19,069 nucleotides of DNA from Synechococcales cyanobacterium PMM_0002 (GCA_949127925.1 CASBQX010000020.1:1-19069), one strand, 5' to 3'; positions 7,142 through 15,825 are shown, counted from the stretch's first letter. A program made the numbers and translations. The notes: generated by a model not told the origin, from the sequence alone.

Positions 7142-7933
7142 CTAGACCATACTGAGCGCCATCAGGTCATCTGCCATCTCAAAGTTGGCGGTAACTGACT
7201 GCACGTCGTCTAAATCTTCGAGGGCGTCCATTGTTTTGAGCAGGGCGATCGCCTGTTCTGGCTCGGTCACGTCTACCGTGTTGTTGGGAATCCAGCGCAG
7301 TTCGGTTTGGCTCACCGTGTAGCCGCGAGTTTTGAGGGTGCGTTGCAGGGTTTCTAGGTTAGGCACGGTGGTCAATACATCGGCTGAACGTTCGCCGTCT
7401 TCGGTTTCACTCAGCTCATAGGTTTCGGCTCCGCCTGTCAAAGCCGCCTCTAGCAAGTCGTCTTCGTTCAGATTGCCATTGGGATCGCCGTTCAGGTCGC
7501 CCACCACGGTGACCACGCCCTTTTGCTCAAACATCCAGCCGACGCAGCCCGTCTCTCCCAAGTTGCCGCCCCGTTTACTCAAGGCCATCCGCAGTTCGGC
7601 AGCGGTGCGGTTGCGGTTGTCGGTGAGCGCTTCAATTAAAATCGCCACGCCGCCTGGTCCATAGCCTTCATAGCGGATTTCTTCTAAGGCCGAGTCGCCG
7701 CCTGCTTTGCCTGCTCCTTTGGCGATCGCCCGTTCAATGTTGTCGTTGGGAATGCCTGCGGCTTTGGCTTTGTCAATGGCGGTGCGGAGCTGAAAGTTTC
7801 CAGCTGGGTCGGGTACCCCAGTGCGGGCGGCTACGATAATTTGCCGAGAGATTTTGGCAAAGGTTTTGCCTTTAACGGCATCGACTCGGGCTTTTTGGCG
7901 CTTGATGTTGGCCCACTTACTATGTCCTGCCAT
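7142..7933 (-). CDS. yebC: YebC/TACO1 family protein
   Basis: A 263-residue cytoplasmic protein of the YebC/PmpR/TACO1 family. These proteins were long annotated as transcriptional regulators, and more recent work ties several members to translation, especially through proline-rich stretches. The start MAGHSKWANIKRQKARVDA is the family hallmark, followed by GKTFAKISRQIIVAAR, NDNIERAIAKG and YEGYGPGGVAILIEALTDNRNRTA. The length is slightly above the usual 240-250 residues because of a short Gly/Asn-rich insert (DLNGDPNGNLNED) near residues 144-156. The stop lies only 24 bases from the start of the ISL3-like fragment, so the IS debris reached the very end of the gene without visibly damaging it. 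The gene is divergent from the large fusion gene. Confidence 0.93.
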   Translation of the reverse strand: MAGHSKWANIKRQKARVDAVKGKTFAKISRQIIVAARTGVPDPAGNFQLRTAIDKAKAAGIPNDNIERAIAKGAGKAGGDSALEEIRYEGYGPGGVAILIEALTDNRNRTAAELRMALSKRGGNLGETGCVGWMFEQKGVVTVVGDLNGDPNGNLNEDDLLEAALTGGAETYELSETEDGERSADVLTTVPNLETLQRTLKTRGYTVSQTELRWIPNNTVDVTEPEQAIALLKTMDALEDLDDVQSVTANFEMADDLMALSMV

Positions 7934-7997
7934 GCGTTAGAATTCACGGGTTTAAACACTTCAAACCTAGGATAGCGGGAAGCGCGAGGGTTAAGTT

Positions 7998-8026
7998 TTT
8001 ATATCACCTGGCGGATTCGCTCTAAA
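7998..8026 (-). promoter_or_regulatory. Promoter candidate for yebC
   Basis: Read on the minus strand, TTTAGA (8026-8021) and TATAAA (8003-7998) are separated by 17 bases. The expected transcript start is near 7991, about 58 nt before the ATG. Box matches are 4/6 and 5/6. It sits in the 147-base gap shared with the divergent fusion gene. Confidence 0.45.
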
Positions 8027-8080
8027 GTCTGGCGTAACGTGGATGTGACGATTTCCTATTGTTGGCGCTGGGATTTGACA

Positions 8081-11000
8081 ATGGCTGCTTCTATTTCGGT
8101 AATCATCCTTTGCTATAACCGAGAACGGTATCTAGGTGAGGCGATCGCCAGTGTGCTACGCCAAACGCACGCTAATTTTGAGCTGCTGGTTTGGGACGAT
8201 GGTTCTACCGATCAATCGGTAGAGGTGGCTCGTCAGTATGCCGCGCAGGATCGGCGGGTGCGGGTGATTGCGGCAGCGCATACCGGGGCAGGGGTAGCGA
8301 TGCAGGGGGCGATCGCGGCGACCACAGGTGCCTATGTGGGCTGGGTGGATAGCGACGATCGGCTGGCTCCGACGGCGCTGGCGCAAACGGTGGCAGGTTT
8401 GGAGGCAGATGCCGCCGTGGGCATGGTCTATAGCCGCTGTTTGGTGATGGACGAGGTGGGTCGAGTGCTGGGATGGGACCAGCGCAGCGCGATGCCGTAT
8501 TCCAAAGAGCGGCTGCTGCTCGATTTTATGACGTTTCACTTTCGGCTACTGCGGCGATCGGCACTGGAGCAGGCGGGTGGGATCGATCCGTCGTTTCAAA
8601 ATGCGTTCGACTATGACTTGTGCCTGCGACTTTCAGAGGTTACCGAAATTCGTCAAGTCCCTCAGCCGCTGTATTACTATCGTCGTCATCCGCTTAGCCT
8701 GTCGGGGCAAGGGCAGCCGCAGCAGCTGGTGGAGGCGCGGCGGGCGATCGCTCAGGCATTGCAGCGTCGAGGGCTGGGCGATCGCCTCCAGGTCAACATG
8801 AAGCTAGTGTGGAACCATGGCGAACTGGGCGGTCGCTATAGCGTGCAGCCAAAACAATCTGGCTGGTTGAAGCGAGCAGCTGTCGCCCTAGTCACCCTGC
8901 CGCTGGCGGGCAGCCTGGGGATAGGTTCTGTCCTGGCTCAATCGGTGACGCCTGCCCGCGATGGGACTCGCACAACGGTGACGCGTCAGGGCAATCGGCT
9001 GGATATTTCGGGTGGGCAGCGATCGCGCCATGGCCGCAACCTGTTCCATAGCTTTCGGCAGTTTGGCCTCAGTGCCAACCAAATCGCCAATTTCCAATCA
9101 AATCCCCAAATCCGCAACATTTTGGCGCGGGTAACGGGCGGTGATGCCTCTGTGATTGATGGCATTTTGCGGGTGACAGGTGGCCAGTCCAACCTGTTTT
9201 TACTCAACCCAGCGGGGGTGGTGTTTGGAGCCAATGCGCAGCTAGATTTGCCCGCTTCGTTTATGGCGACAACCGCCAGCGGCATTGGGATGAATGGCGG
9301 CTGGTTTAGTGCCGCTGGCAGCAATGACTATGCCAACTTGGTCGGCAGCCCCACCTATTTTGCCTTCACCCTGGCGCAGCCTGGAGCCATCGTCAACGCC
9401 GCAGATCTGAGCTTGGCGGCAGGGCAAAACCTGACGCTGCTGGGCGGCAGTGTGACTAACACCGGGCAGATTTCGGTTCCCGCTGGGCAGATTACCGTTG
9501 CCAGCGTACCGGGGCAAAATTTGGTGCGCTTAAGCCAGCCTGGAGGCGTGCTCAGTCTCGATATTCAACCGGGCGTGAGGGGCTGGGGGCTAGGAGCGCC
9601 GAATAACCTTAACCTCACGCCGCCCTCTCTCCCCGAACTGCTGACGGGCGGTGCGGTTACCAGCGCTACGGGGCTAACGGTGAACCCCGATGGCAGCGTA
9701 GCGCTAACCGGTTCAGGCATCTCAATTCCGACTACGGCGGGGACGACTGTGATTGCGGGCGGATTAGACGTGTCATCAATGGCATCTGGGCTGTCGGCTG
9801 CTGCGGCCTTAACCGCTGCGATCAATGTGGTGGGCGATCGCGTTGCCCTGACGGGCGCTGCCGTCAATGCCAACGGCATCAATGGTGGCGGCACCGTGCA
9901 AATTGGCGGCGGCTATCAGGGGCGCGGCACGGTGCCCAATAGCGATCGCACCTTTGTCAGCGCCGACTCTACAATTACGGCAGATGCACTGCAACGCGGC
10001 AACGGTGGCCAGGTGATCCTGTGGGCAGATGAAACCACGGCCTTTGCCGGACAGATTAGTGCGCGTGGGGGCAGCCTCTCTGGCGATGGCGGGTTGGTCG
10101 AAGTGTCAGGGAAGGAGAATCTGTCGTTTCAAGGAACGGTCGATTTGAGCGCCAGCGCTGGCAGACTGGGCAGCCTTTTGCTTGATCCCACCAATATTTT
10201 GATTAGCGATGGAGCCAATGACCCAGCCACGGTAGCGCTGGCACTGCCCGATATTCTGTTGAGCGACTTCCCCGGTCAAGACATCACCATCAGCGCCACA
10301 TCTCTGTTGTTTAGCAATGCGGCCATTACTCTAGAGGCCAGCAACAATATCCAGATCGCGTCGGGGCTTAACCTAAACTTTGGCGCGGGCTATGGCACGC
10401 CCAACCCGATTCAGTTCATTGCCGATGCCGACAATAGCGGCGTTGGCGACTTCATCATGGATGCGGGCGACAGTATTTTTACAAACGGTCGTGATATTTC
10501 AATTTCTGGAGCCAATATCACCGTTGGGACAATCAATACCAACGCTGGGATGTTTAGAACATTTGGAGCACCAGGAGCATCAAGAGCAATTCGACTAGAA
10601 GCCCGTAACGACATTACGGCAGGGCGTTTAGAAACCAACAGTCCGCAAGGGTTTGATGGCGGGGACGTGTTTCTCAATAGCCAGCAGGGAAACATTACGG
10701 TTACGTCGATCGATACCAGTAGTACTGGCTCCATCAGTGCTGATGGAGCTGGCACTATTGGGGGCATTGGTGGCAATGTCACGGTATCGGCAGATCGGTT
10801 TGCCGTGATTGGAACCGTTCCTGAAAATGCGGCCAGTATTTTGACCAGCGGCTCCAGTGGCGCGGGCAGTGTTGATATTACCCACGCTGGCGGGACGCTC
10901 AATCGACCATTTATAGTAGGGGATGGGGCGGTATCCAACAACGGCACAGCAGGTGACATTAACACAGGCACTGGAACGCTGACTACGGGTTCATTTCCAG

Positions 11001-12823
11001 TCCTGATTATGGGTGGAACTGCAACGCTACCCGCCGAAGCGGTAGGGATTTCAATTCGTTCGGTGAATGATGCCCCGACACTCACCGCCAATCAGCAATC
11101 GTTTCGGGTGCCGCGAAACCGGACGTTGACGATTCCGGTTGGCTCGTCGGACGGGCTGCTGCTGACGATTGCCGACGCGAATGGGGATACGACGACGGTG
11201 CGCGTGACGGCGATCGCCCCTGGGGTGACCCTCAGCCAAAATGGTGAACCCGTGCTGGCAGGCAGCGTGATTTCAACGGAGACCCCGTTGCAGGTGAGGC
11301 TGGCATCCACCATTACAGGTTCTATCAGTGACGCATTTACGCTAGTGGCGAATGATCCGCAGAACGGCGTTGGCGTCTTGGCCGCTTCTGAGCCTGTCTC
11401 GATTAACCTGCGGTTCCGACCACGACGCAATCGACCCACCCCAGTTGTTCCCGTCGTTCCCGTCGTTCCAGTTGAACCCACTATTCCTGACGATCCGCAG
11501 ATTGACTGCTGCACCCCCGACCCGCAACCGGAGCCTACGTTCAGTTCTCCCATCAGCATCGATACCCGATTTGAAGGACTCGAAGCATCATTCACCAACG
11601 AATTCACGTCCTATTTAGGGCTAGAAACTCCAGCGTCCACCACTCTTGACGAGGCACGAGATACTGCCCGTGACATAGAAGCAGCAACCGGGATTAAACC
11701 TGCGTTTGTCTATCTCAACTTTGTCCCGGCTCAAAGCGACTTACTCAGCCGGGTCATCATTCCTCAAGCTACCGATCAGCTAGAGCTAGTGGTCGTCACG
11801 GCGCAGGGTGGTTTGGTGCGCCGACGGATTCCAGAGGCAACTCGCGCCAAGGTGTTTGCCGCTGCCCGTGAGTTTCGCAATCAGGTGACTAACCCGGCCA
11901 ACGTGCGCAATACCAGCTATTTGGCTTCGGCGCAGCAGCTTTATGCCTGGTTTGTGGCTCCTATCCAGGCCGATTTGCAAGCCTTAGGCATCGGTAACCT
12001 AGTATTTTTACCCGAAGCAGGATTGCGATCGCTGCCCTTTGCGGCACTCCACGACGGTCAACAGTTCTTGGTGGAACAATACAGCGTTGGCATCATGCCC
12101 AGTATCAGTTTGACCGATACCCGCTATGTGGATGTGCGCAATACGCAAATGTTGGCCATGGGTATTTCTGCTAGCACTCAAGGGCAAACACCTCTGCCCG
12201 CCGTGCCCACCGAACTGAATACGCTGGTGCTGAAGCTCTGGCGGGGCAGAATTTTTCTGGATGATAAAAGTACCTTGGCGAACCTGCAATCGGTGCGTGA
12301 ACAGCAGCCGTTCGGCATTATTCACCTGGCGACCCATGCCGATTTCTTAGCTGGCCCGATCGATGAATCCTATATTCAGTTTTGGAACGATCGCCTGCGA
12401 TTAGACCAGGTGCAGCAATTGCGCTGGAATGACCCTCCAGTAGAAATGCTGGTGCTGAGCGCTTGCCGCACCGCTCTGGGCAATGAGCAGGCCGAACTCG
12501 GTTTTGCCGGAATGGCGGTGCAAACCGGGGTGAAGACGGCGGTCGCTAGCCTCTGGTATGTCAGCGATGCAGCGACCTCGGCGCTGATGACCCGCTTTTA
12601 TCAAAGCCTCAGTACAGCGCCGATTAAGGCCGAAGCGTTGCGCCAAGCTCAAATTGGCATGGCGCGGGGGACGGTGTTTGTAGACGAAAATGGCCGCCTG
12701 CAAGGGCTGGGCGACCTCGATGGGTTGCCGCTACCCGCCGACAGCGTTGCCGATGTGCTCGGTCAGCCGCTGTCGCATCCTTACTATTGGGCGGCGTTTA
12801 CCATGATTGGAAACCCTTGGTAA
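8081..12823 (+). CDS. GT2 glycosyltransferase / TPS haemagglutinin / CHAT fusion protein
   Basis: A 1580-residue multidomain protein. Residues about 5-250 are a full family 2 glycosyltransferase, with DDGSTD at 39-44, DSDD at 90-93 and FDYDLCLR from 176. Residues 263-286 form a signal peptide (KRAAVALVTLPLAGSLGIG, likely cut after VLA). About 290-500 is a two-partner-secretion (TPS) domain, with NLFHSF at 320-325, RVTGGDASVIDG and NPAGVVFG at 376-383. Beta-helix repeats follow to about 985, then a cadherin-like segment (VNDAPTLT, about 990-1105) and a Pro-rich linker (about 1112-1145). The C-terminus is a CHAT protease-like domain with H1419 (HLATHAD) and C1462 (LSACRTALG) intact. TPS-CHAT proteins are common in cyanobacteria and are exported by a TpsB pore; none is encoded here. 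The ATG at 8081 fits the GT2 start better than the GTG at 8039. A separate start at TTG 8867 would give a free TPS-CHAT protein. Confidence 0.85.
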   Translation: MAASISVIILCYNRERYLGEAIASVLRQTHANFELLVWDDGSTDQSVEVARQYAAQDRRVRVIAAAHTGAGVAMQGAIAATTGAYVGWVDSDDRLAPTALAQTVAGLEADAAVGMVYSRCLVMDEVGRVLGWDQRSAMPYSKERLLLDFMTFHFRLLRRSALEQAGGIDPSFQNAFDYDLCLRLSEVTEIRQVPQPLYYYRRHPLSLSGQGQPQQLVEARRAIAQALQRRGLGDRLQVNMKLVWNHGELGGRYSVQPKQSGWLKRAAVALVTLPLAGSLGIGSVLAQSVTPARDGTRTTVTRQGNRLDISGGQRSRHGRNLFHSFRQFGLSANQIANFQSNPQIRNILARVTGGDASVIDGILRVTGGQSNLFLLNPAGVVFGANAQLDLPASFMATTASGIGMNGGWFSAAGSNDYANLVGSPTYFAFTLAQPGAIVNAADLSLAAGQNLTLLGGSVTNTGQISVPAGQITVASVPGQNLVRLSQPGGVLSLDIQPGVRGWGLGAPNNLNLTPPSLPELLTGGAVTSATGLTVNPDGSVALTGSGISIPTTAGTTVIAGGLDVSSMASGLSAAAALTAAINVVGDRVALTGAAVNANGINGGGTVQIGGGYQGRGTVPNSDRTFVSADSTITADALQRGNGGQVILWADETTAFAGQISARGGSLSGDGGLVEVSGKENLSFQGTVDLSASAGRLGSLLLDPTNILISDGANDPATVALALPDILLSDFPGQDITISATSLLFSNAAITLEASNNIQIASGLNLNFGAGYGTPNPIQFIADADNSGVGDFIMDAGDSIFTNGRDISISGANITVGTINTNAGMFRTFGAPGASRAIRLEARNDITAGRLETNSPQGFDGGDVFLNSQQGNITVTSIDTSSTGSISADGAGTIGGIGGNVTVSADRFAVIGTVPENAASILTSGSSGAGSVDITHAGGTLNRPFIVGDGAVSNNGTAGDINTGTGTLTTGSFPVLIMGGTATLPAEAVGISIRSVNDAPTLTANQQSFRVPRNRTLTIPVGSSDGLLLTIADANGDTTTVRVTAIAPGVTLSQNGEPVLAGSVISTETPLQVRLASTITGSISDAFTLVANDPQNGVGVLAASEPVSINLRFRPRRNRPTPVVPVVPVVPVEPTIPDDPQIDCCTPDPQPEPTFSSPISIDTRFEGLEASFTNEFTSYLGLETPASTTLDEARDTARDIEAATGIKPAFVYLNFVPAQSDLLSRVIIPQATDQLELVVVTAQGGLVRRRIPEATRAKVFAAAREFRNQVTNPANVRNTSYLASAQQLYAWFVAPIQADLQALGIGNLVFLPEAGLRSLPFAALHDGQQFLVEQYSVGIMPSISLTDTRYVDVRNTQMLAMGISASTQGQTPLPAVPTELNTLVLKLWRGRIFLDDKSTLANLQSVREQQPFGIIHLATHADFLAGPIDESYIQFWNDRLRLDQVQQLRWNDPPVEMLVLSACRTALGNEQAELGFAGMAVQTGVKTAVASLWYVSDAATSALMTRFYQSLSTAPIKAEALRQAQIGMARGTVFVDENGRLQGLGDLDGLPLPADSVADVLGQPLSHPYYWAAFTMIGNPW

Positions 12824-12844
12824 TTCCGCCATTAGAGGGCATGT

Positions 12845-12872
12845 GTAGAGACGCGATTAATCGCGTCTCTAC
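12845..12872. repeat. Perfect 28-bp palindrome between convergent genes
   Basis: The arm GTAGAGACGCGATT is followed directly by its exact complement, giving a stem of up to 14 bp. From memory, palindromes of the GTAGAGACGCGA type are abundant dispersed repeats in filamentous cyanobacteria. It lies 21 bases after the fusion gene's stop and just before the end of the ABC exporter gene, so it could act as a two-way transcription barrier. There is no T-run on either side, so it is not a standard terminator. Confidence 0.8.
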
Positions 12873-12879
12873 CCGTGTC

Positions 12880-14628
12880 TTAGGTCAATATTTCTTCTAG
12901 CTTGTGCTGTTCCCATAGCTTTTGGTACAGGCCGGGTTGGGCTAGCAGCTCTGCGTGGGTTCCGGTTTGCGAAATCCGGCCTTGATCCATGACTAAAATG
13001 CGATCGGCGAGGGCGGCAGCCGAAAGTTGATGGGTGATGAACAGCACCGTTTTGCGCTGGGTGCCTGCTTTGAGGTTGTTGAGGATTTCTGTAGCGGTTT
13101 GGTTATCAACGCTGGAGAGGGAGTCGTCTAAAATCAGCACCGGAGCATCGGTTAAGATGGCTCGCGCTAGGGCGGTGCGCTGGCGTTGCCCGCCGGAAAG
13201 GGTGATGCCGCGTTCGCCCACAATGGTTTTATACTGCTGCGGAAAATTGAGAATTTCTGGGTGAATTTGCGATTGTTTGGCGGCACTTTCAACTTGGTCT
13301 TGTTCGGCTACCGGGTCACCGTAGCGAATGTTGTTTTTGATGGTGGTGCTAAACAGAAAGCTCTCTTGCGGGACATAGGCGATCGCCCCCCTCAAATCTT
13401 TCAGTCGCAGTTTCGTAATGTCGTAGCCATCCAAAAACACCTGCTCTGGGGCAATATCGAGCAGGCGAGGCAGGGCATTGGCCAAGGTCGATTTACCAGA
13501 GCCAATGGAACCCACTACCGCCACGGTTTCTCCTGGCTTAATCGTAAAGCTCACATCTTGGAGGGCTGGCAGATTAGCATCAGGGTAGGCATAGGACAGA
13601 TGATGCGCACTCAGCCAGCCCCGCACATCGGTTCGCAGCAGCGGAATGGCGCTGGCCGTATCGTGAATTTTGGGCTGCTCTGCCAAAATATATTCCACCC
13701 GATCGATACTGACCTCACCGCGCTGATAGGCCGTAATGGTGAAGCCCAAGATCGCAGTCGGAAACACCAGCCGCTCTACATACAGCAACAGCGCTAGAAA
13801 ATCTCCCACGGTGATCCGGCCATCGGCAATTTCGCTCGCGCCAAAGGCCAGCAGCACCAGCAGGCTAATGCTGGCCAGACCGCCCAACAGTGGAAACAGC
13901 GTCGTTCGCGTTTTTGCCAGCGTCAGGTTTGCATTTAATAGCTGCTGATTGAGCTGACTAAAGGCGCGGCGTTCATTTGTTTCTTGGGCGTAGATTTTGA
14001 TCAGCGCCATGCCGCTCATGTCTTCCTGGATCAGCTTGCTGAGTTCGGCGGTTTGCTGCTGCACTTCGAGCTGCTGCTGCTTTAGGCGATCGCTAAATAG
14101 GTAAACCAGAAAAAACATCGCCGGATAGATGGCGATCGCAATCAGCGTTAATCGCACATCTATGCCAAACATCACCGGCAGCGTCAGCGCATAGGCGAAC
14201 AGCGTATTGGCCAAACTGAGCACCGCAAACCCCACCAAACGCCGAATATTATCGACATCGCTAGTGGCGCGGCTGATCAAATCTCCAGCCGTGTTTTCGG
14301 CAAAATAGGCTGGCTCCATCGTCAGCAAATGATTAAAAATCTTTTGCTTGAGGTCAAACTCTATCTGACGCCCCACCCCAAACAGCAGCACCCGCGAAAT
14401 CATGCGCATAAACCACATCACAGTAGCCAGCGCCAGAATCCACAGGGCATAGGTAATCACCCGCTGGTAACTAAAACTTTGCTGCAATTCATCAATTCCA
14501 TCTCGCAGCAGCAGAGGGATAGAGACCCCAACGCTGTTGACGGCCAGCAACGCTAAAACACCCCCCCCGGTCTGCCGCCAGTGGGGACGCAAATAGGCTC
14601 CTAGCTTCGTAAATCGAGAGTTTGCCAT
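12880..14628 (-). CDS. ABC exporter half-molecule (fused membrane and ATPase domains)
   Basis: A 582-residue protein of the MsbA/MdlA/BmrC exporter type in the inner membrane. Residues about 20-320 are a six-helix transmembrane domain (for example GGGVLALLAVNSVGVSIPLL and LTLIAIAIYPAMFFLVYLF). Residues about 340-575 are the ATPase domain: Walker A GSIGSGKST at 373-381, Q-loop Q421, signature LSGGQ at 477-481, Walker B LILDD at 498-502 and H-loop H533. The residue after the Walker B aspartate is D502 where most exporters have the catalytic glutamate. That pattern marks the impaired-site subunit of heterodimeric exporters such as BmrC. Substrate cannot be told from sequence. The gene starts 39 bases after the YdcF-like gene ends and is probably in its transcript. 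No second exporter subunit is present in the window. Confidence 0.9.
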   Translation of the reverse strand: MANSRFTKLGAYLRPHWRQTGGGVLALLAVNSVGVSIPLLLRDGIDELQQSFSYQRVITYALWILALATVMWFMRMISRVLLFGVGRQIEFDLKQKIFNHLLTMEPAYFAENTAGDLISRATSDVDNIRRLVGFAVLSLANTLFAYALTLPVMFGIDVRLTLIAIAIYPAMFFLVYLFSDRLKQQQLEVQQQTAELSKLIQEDMSGMALIKIYAQETNERRAFSQLNQQLLNANLTLAKTRTTLFPLLGGLASISLLVLLAFGASEIADGRITVGDFLALLLYVERLVFPTAILGFTITAYQRGEVSIDRVEYILAEQPKIHDTASAIPLLRTDVRGWLSAHHLSYAYPDANLPALQDVSFTIKPGETVAVVGSIGSGKSTLANALPRLLDIAPEQVFLDGYDITKLRLKDLRGAIAYVPQESFLFSTTIKNNIRYGDPVAEQDQVESAAKQSQIHPEILNFPQQYKTIVGERGITLSGGQRQRTALARAILTDAPVLILDDSLSSVDNQTATEILNNLKAGTQRKTVLFITHQLSAAALADRILVMDQGRISQTGTHAELLAQPGLYQKLWEQHKLEEILT

Positions 14629-14667
14629 GGGTTACAGTTAAGTGCTTGGCGATCATGCTCAAGAGAG

Positions 14668-15624
14668 TTACCTCGGAGCGATTAGCCAGCCTCGTAAGAA
14701 ATAATAGACCGAGGTGAGATATTCATCGACGACAGCCGTTGTCACTCGCAGCGCCTCTACATTGGGCACCAGGTACCCAATATTGGCCAGCAGGCGATCG
14801 CCATTGCCGATTTGGAACACAGAACGACCGGCGGCTTCAGGGGTAGCGCGAATGCCTGCATTTGCTAGGGTAGAAACCGCCCGACCCAGATTCAGCGTTG
14901 GGGCAACTACAATAACCGTATCAACTTCTTCTCGAAATCCCCGCGTTTGCAGCAGCCGATCCACCTCGACTACGCTGCTATAAATATCTACCCCTAAGGT
15001 TTCAAGCAAGATCCGATCGGCTGGCACACCCGCCTCAATTAAGGCCGACTGGATGGCTTGGAGTGGGTCTATCTGCCCAGGGACAGTTGGATCGACGTTG
15101 CCCTGGCCTCCCGTGCTAGCAATCACCACAATATCGGGATTTCCTTGCGCCACCTGGTCTTGATATAAGCGGGCGGCACCGTTCAGCAACTGTGGATCTA
15201 ACACTACAATTGCCCGAGTGGTTTGGGCACTTGGAGCCAGCGTTTGCTGAACCGGGATGGCACTCATCGTCGTCCGGATTGCTTGAGATGTCATCCAGTC
15301 CGCCACAATCGGCGTACTGGAAAACAGTAATACCAGTAAAGCCGCCAACACCTGATTGCCAGCTACTTTCTTCGTGCCATCTTTAAGGGAAATCAGCAGC
15401 AAAAAAATTGCTAATCCCAGCGGCTTCAGCGGTAGCGATAACAATCCCCAAACCGAACTTACTGTGCCGTTTGCAGGATCGAGGAACGCTAAGATCACGA
15501 AGACAAAAATCAGAATTCCACCCAACCAGGTTAGGTAGTTTCTGGGAATAAACTGACTGAACACATACCAAAGAATTGTGCCAATCAGCAGCCAGAGAAG
15601 AATTCGGGTTAGCAGTTCGAACAT
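14668..15624 (-). CDS. YdcF-like (DUF218) membrane protein
   Basis: A 318-residue protein. Four hydrophobic segments fill the N-terminal part: about 4-23 (LLTRILLWLLIGTILWYVF), 29-48, 57-80 and 89-106. A Rossmann-like DUF218/YdcF domain follows from about 137, with AIVVL, DIVVIASTGGQG, GVPADRILLETLG and VDTVIVVAPTLNLGRAV. In related SanA/YdcF/ElyC proteins the domain lies in the periplasm and has been linked to cell-envelope metabolism. Here the first strand reads VVLDPQ instead of the usual VVLGGG, so it is a divergent member and activity is uncertain. It is probably cotranscribed with the ABC exporter just downstream. A promoter candidate lies about 110 nt upstream. Confidence 0.75.
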   Translation of the reverse strand: MFELLTRILLWLLIGTILWYVFSQFIPRNYLTWLGGILIFVFVILAFLDPANGTVSSVWGLLSLPLKPLGLAIFLLLISLKDGTKKVAGNQVLAALLVLLFSSTPIVADWMTSQAIRTTMSAIPVQQTLAPSAQTTRAIVVLDPQLLNGAARLYQDQVAQGNPDIVVIASTGGQGNVDPTVPGQIDPLQAIQSALIEAGVPADRILLETLGVDIYSSVVEVDRLLQTRGFREEVDTVIVVAPTLNLGRAVSTLANAGIRATPEAAGRSVFQIGNGDRLLANIGYLVPNVEALRVTTAVVDEYLTSVYYFLRGWLIAPR

Positions 15625-15741
15625 TGCCGTCTTGATCGCTAAGGAGTCTGAGCCGAGTCTGCCTACGTAATCATGGCACTACTCTGGAGGTAAAGGGTTT
15701 AATGAGGCTCAATATCCTCAAAAAGATTTAACTCCACAGGT

Positions 15742-15769
15742 CTTATACTATGCAGGTTTTGCTAGTTAA
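15742..15769 (-). promoter_or_regulatory. Promoter candidate for the ydcF-like/ABC exporter unit
   Basis: On the minus strand TTAACT (15769-15764) and TATAAG (15747-15742) are separated by 16 bases. The transcript would start near 15735, leaving a leader of about 110 nt. Matches to the sigma70 boxes are 4/6 and 5/6. The surrounding sequence is AT-rich, so chance matches are easy. Confidence 0.4.
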
Positions 15770-15825
15770 TCTATTTAATATCTAATTTTTTTTAATCAAA
15801 CGGCAACCGACTGGTTCTTACGGGT

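Noticed and set aside
6918..7145. 75-codon plus-strand frame right of the IS
   Set aside because: It is Ser/Phe-rich and antisense to the ISL3-like fragment, which reads as a real protein remnant.
8039..8080. GTG start for the fusion gene at 8039
   Set aside because: It adds 14 residues before the typical GT2 opening (SVIILCYNRERYL). The ATG at 8081 fits better, and no ribosome site supports 8039.
10411..11091. 226-codon minus-strand frame inside the fusion gene
   Set aside because: It is a shadow of the beta-helix repeats. The low-complexity Ala/Pro/Val/Ser product matches no family.
13186..13797. 203-codon plus-strand frame over the ABC exporter gene
   Set aside because: It is antisense to a well-supported ATPase and its translation resembles no known protein.
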